Positions 17,180-17,626 of a DNA stretch of 17,626 nucleotides are shown one piece after another; position 1 is the stretch's first letter; the number at the start of each line of letters is the position of its first letter. The notes below the pieces were generated by a model, which saw only the letters and a list, made by a program, of their open reading frames with translations, did not search any database and was not told the origin of the DNA. The translations under genes and the position numbers were made by a program. Source of the stretch: Rodentolepis nana (Eukaryota > Platyhelminthes > Cestoda > Cyclophyllidea > Hymenolepididae); NCBI GenBank assembly GCA_900617975.1, contig UZAE01013027.1:10043-27668 (forward strand), in the 5' to 3' direction.

Positions 17180-17626
17180 TTCTTGAAATCAGTCTCATTT
17201 TACCAAGCGAAATGCGGTTAAAAGCAAATCAAATGAAATTATCATGAGTACCTAGAATTTTGCCAATTATGTTTTACGTTTTCTCACTTTGATGGCATTG
17301 TCAACGAATTCGGAGATGACGTCCGAAGGCATGATAATCTCTCAACTCTGAGGTGTTGAAGTTGGTGTTATTCTTGTCTCTCTGTTGGCATCAATGCCAA
17401 TTCATGAATGAATTACTAATTTCCAGATAAGACATTGCGTTGATGGAAATTGGCTTTCATTATTTGCCAATCGCCATGAACTGTTAAATAAAATCTTCAT
17501 AAATGCACATGAGTGTCAATTCTTAACAATTGTTAATTGATGCTTTCCTCAAAGTGTGCATTTTAAAATTTTCCCATTTACAACGTAGTTAATAAGGTCG
17601 GCGTTTTATCTCTAAGGTTAATATTT
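17180..17626 (+). repeat. Dispersed direct repeat R4, copy 2 (runs off the right edge)
   Basis: Partner of 7010-7440 in the same orientation, with an extra segment of about 40 bases (near 17310-17350) missing from copy 1. It lacks a long open frame, which argues against a conserved protein in either copy. The right boundary lies outside the window. Confidence 0.6.

Overview
The window looks like a nuclear genome segment from a flatworm, most likely a tapeworm (cestode). It is roughly two-thirds A+T by eye. Coding sequence is sparse and split by GT...AG introns, long introns and spacers are full of decayed repeats, and two small genes carry introns of exactly 36 and 45 nt. Introns of about 36 nt are, to my knowledge, a known size class in tapeworms. 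The phylum call is inference; the eukaryotic gene structure is seen directly.

Left part (1-5047, + strand): the 3' end of a tight-junction protein ZO-1/TJP1 homologue, in three exons (..169, 2647-2962, 4526-5047). The last two exons encode a C-terminal ZU5 domain and end in the ZO-family terminus SxLIDHF. The two introns (2477 and 1563 nt) hold a fragment of a SINE-like element and a pair of diverged direct repeats.

Middle (about 5200-12060): no intact gene seen. It holds decayed transposase pieces of the Tc1/mariner type on the minus strand (about 6590, 7940, 10900), two full-length copies of a roughly 315-bp SINE-like element with clear target-site duplications (8537-8850 and 10071-10390), and several older repeat families with partners on the right side of the window.

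Right part (12062-14733): two paralogous small four-transmembrane genes in convergent orientation, A (+, 12062-12568, 141 aa) and B (-, 14251-14733, 133 aa). Each has three exons. Exon 1 is 57 nt, exon 2 is 174 nt, intron 1 is 45 nt and intron 2 is 36 nt in both copies, although the proteins share only about 37 of 129 aligned residues. Their upstream regions also align. Beyond B there is a longer, clearly dead Tc1/mariner-type transposase relic (minus strand, about 15930-16483) and a second copy of the 7 kb repeat that runs off the right edge.

The ZO-1 gene and the four-TM pair have no obvious functional link. The most interesting material is the inverted four-TM pair with frozen intron lengths and the SINE-like family.
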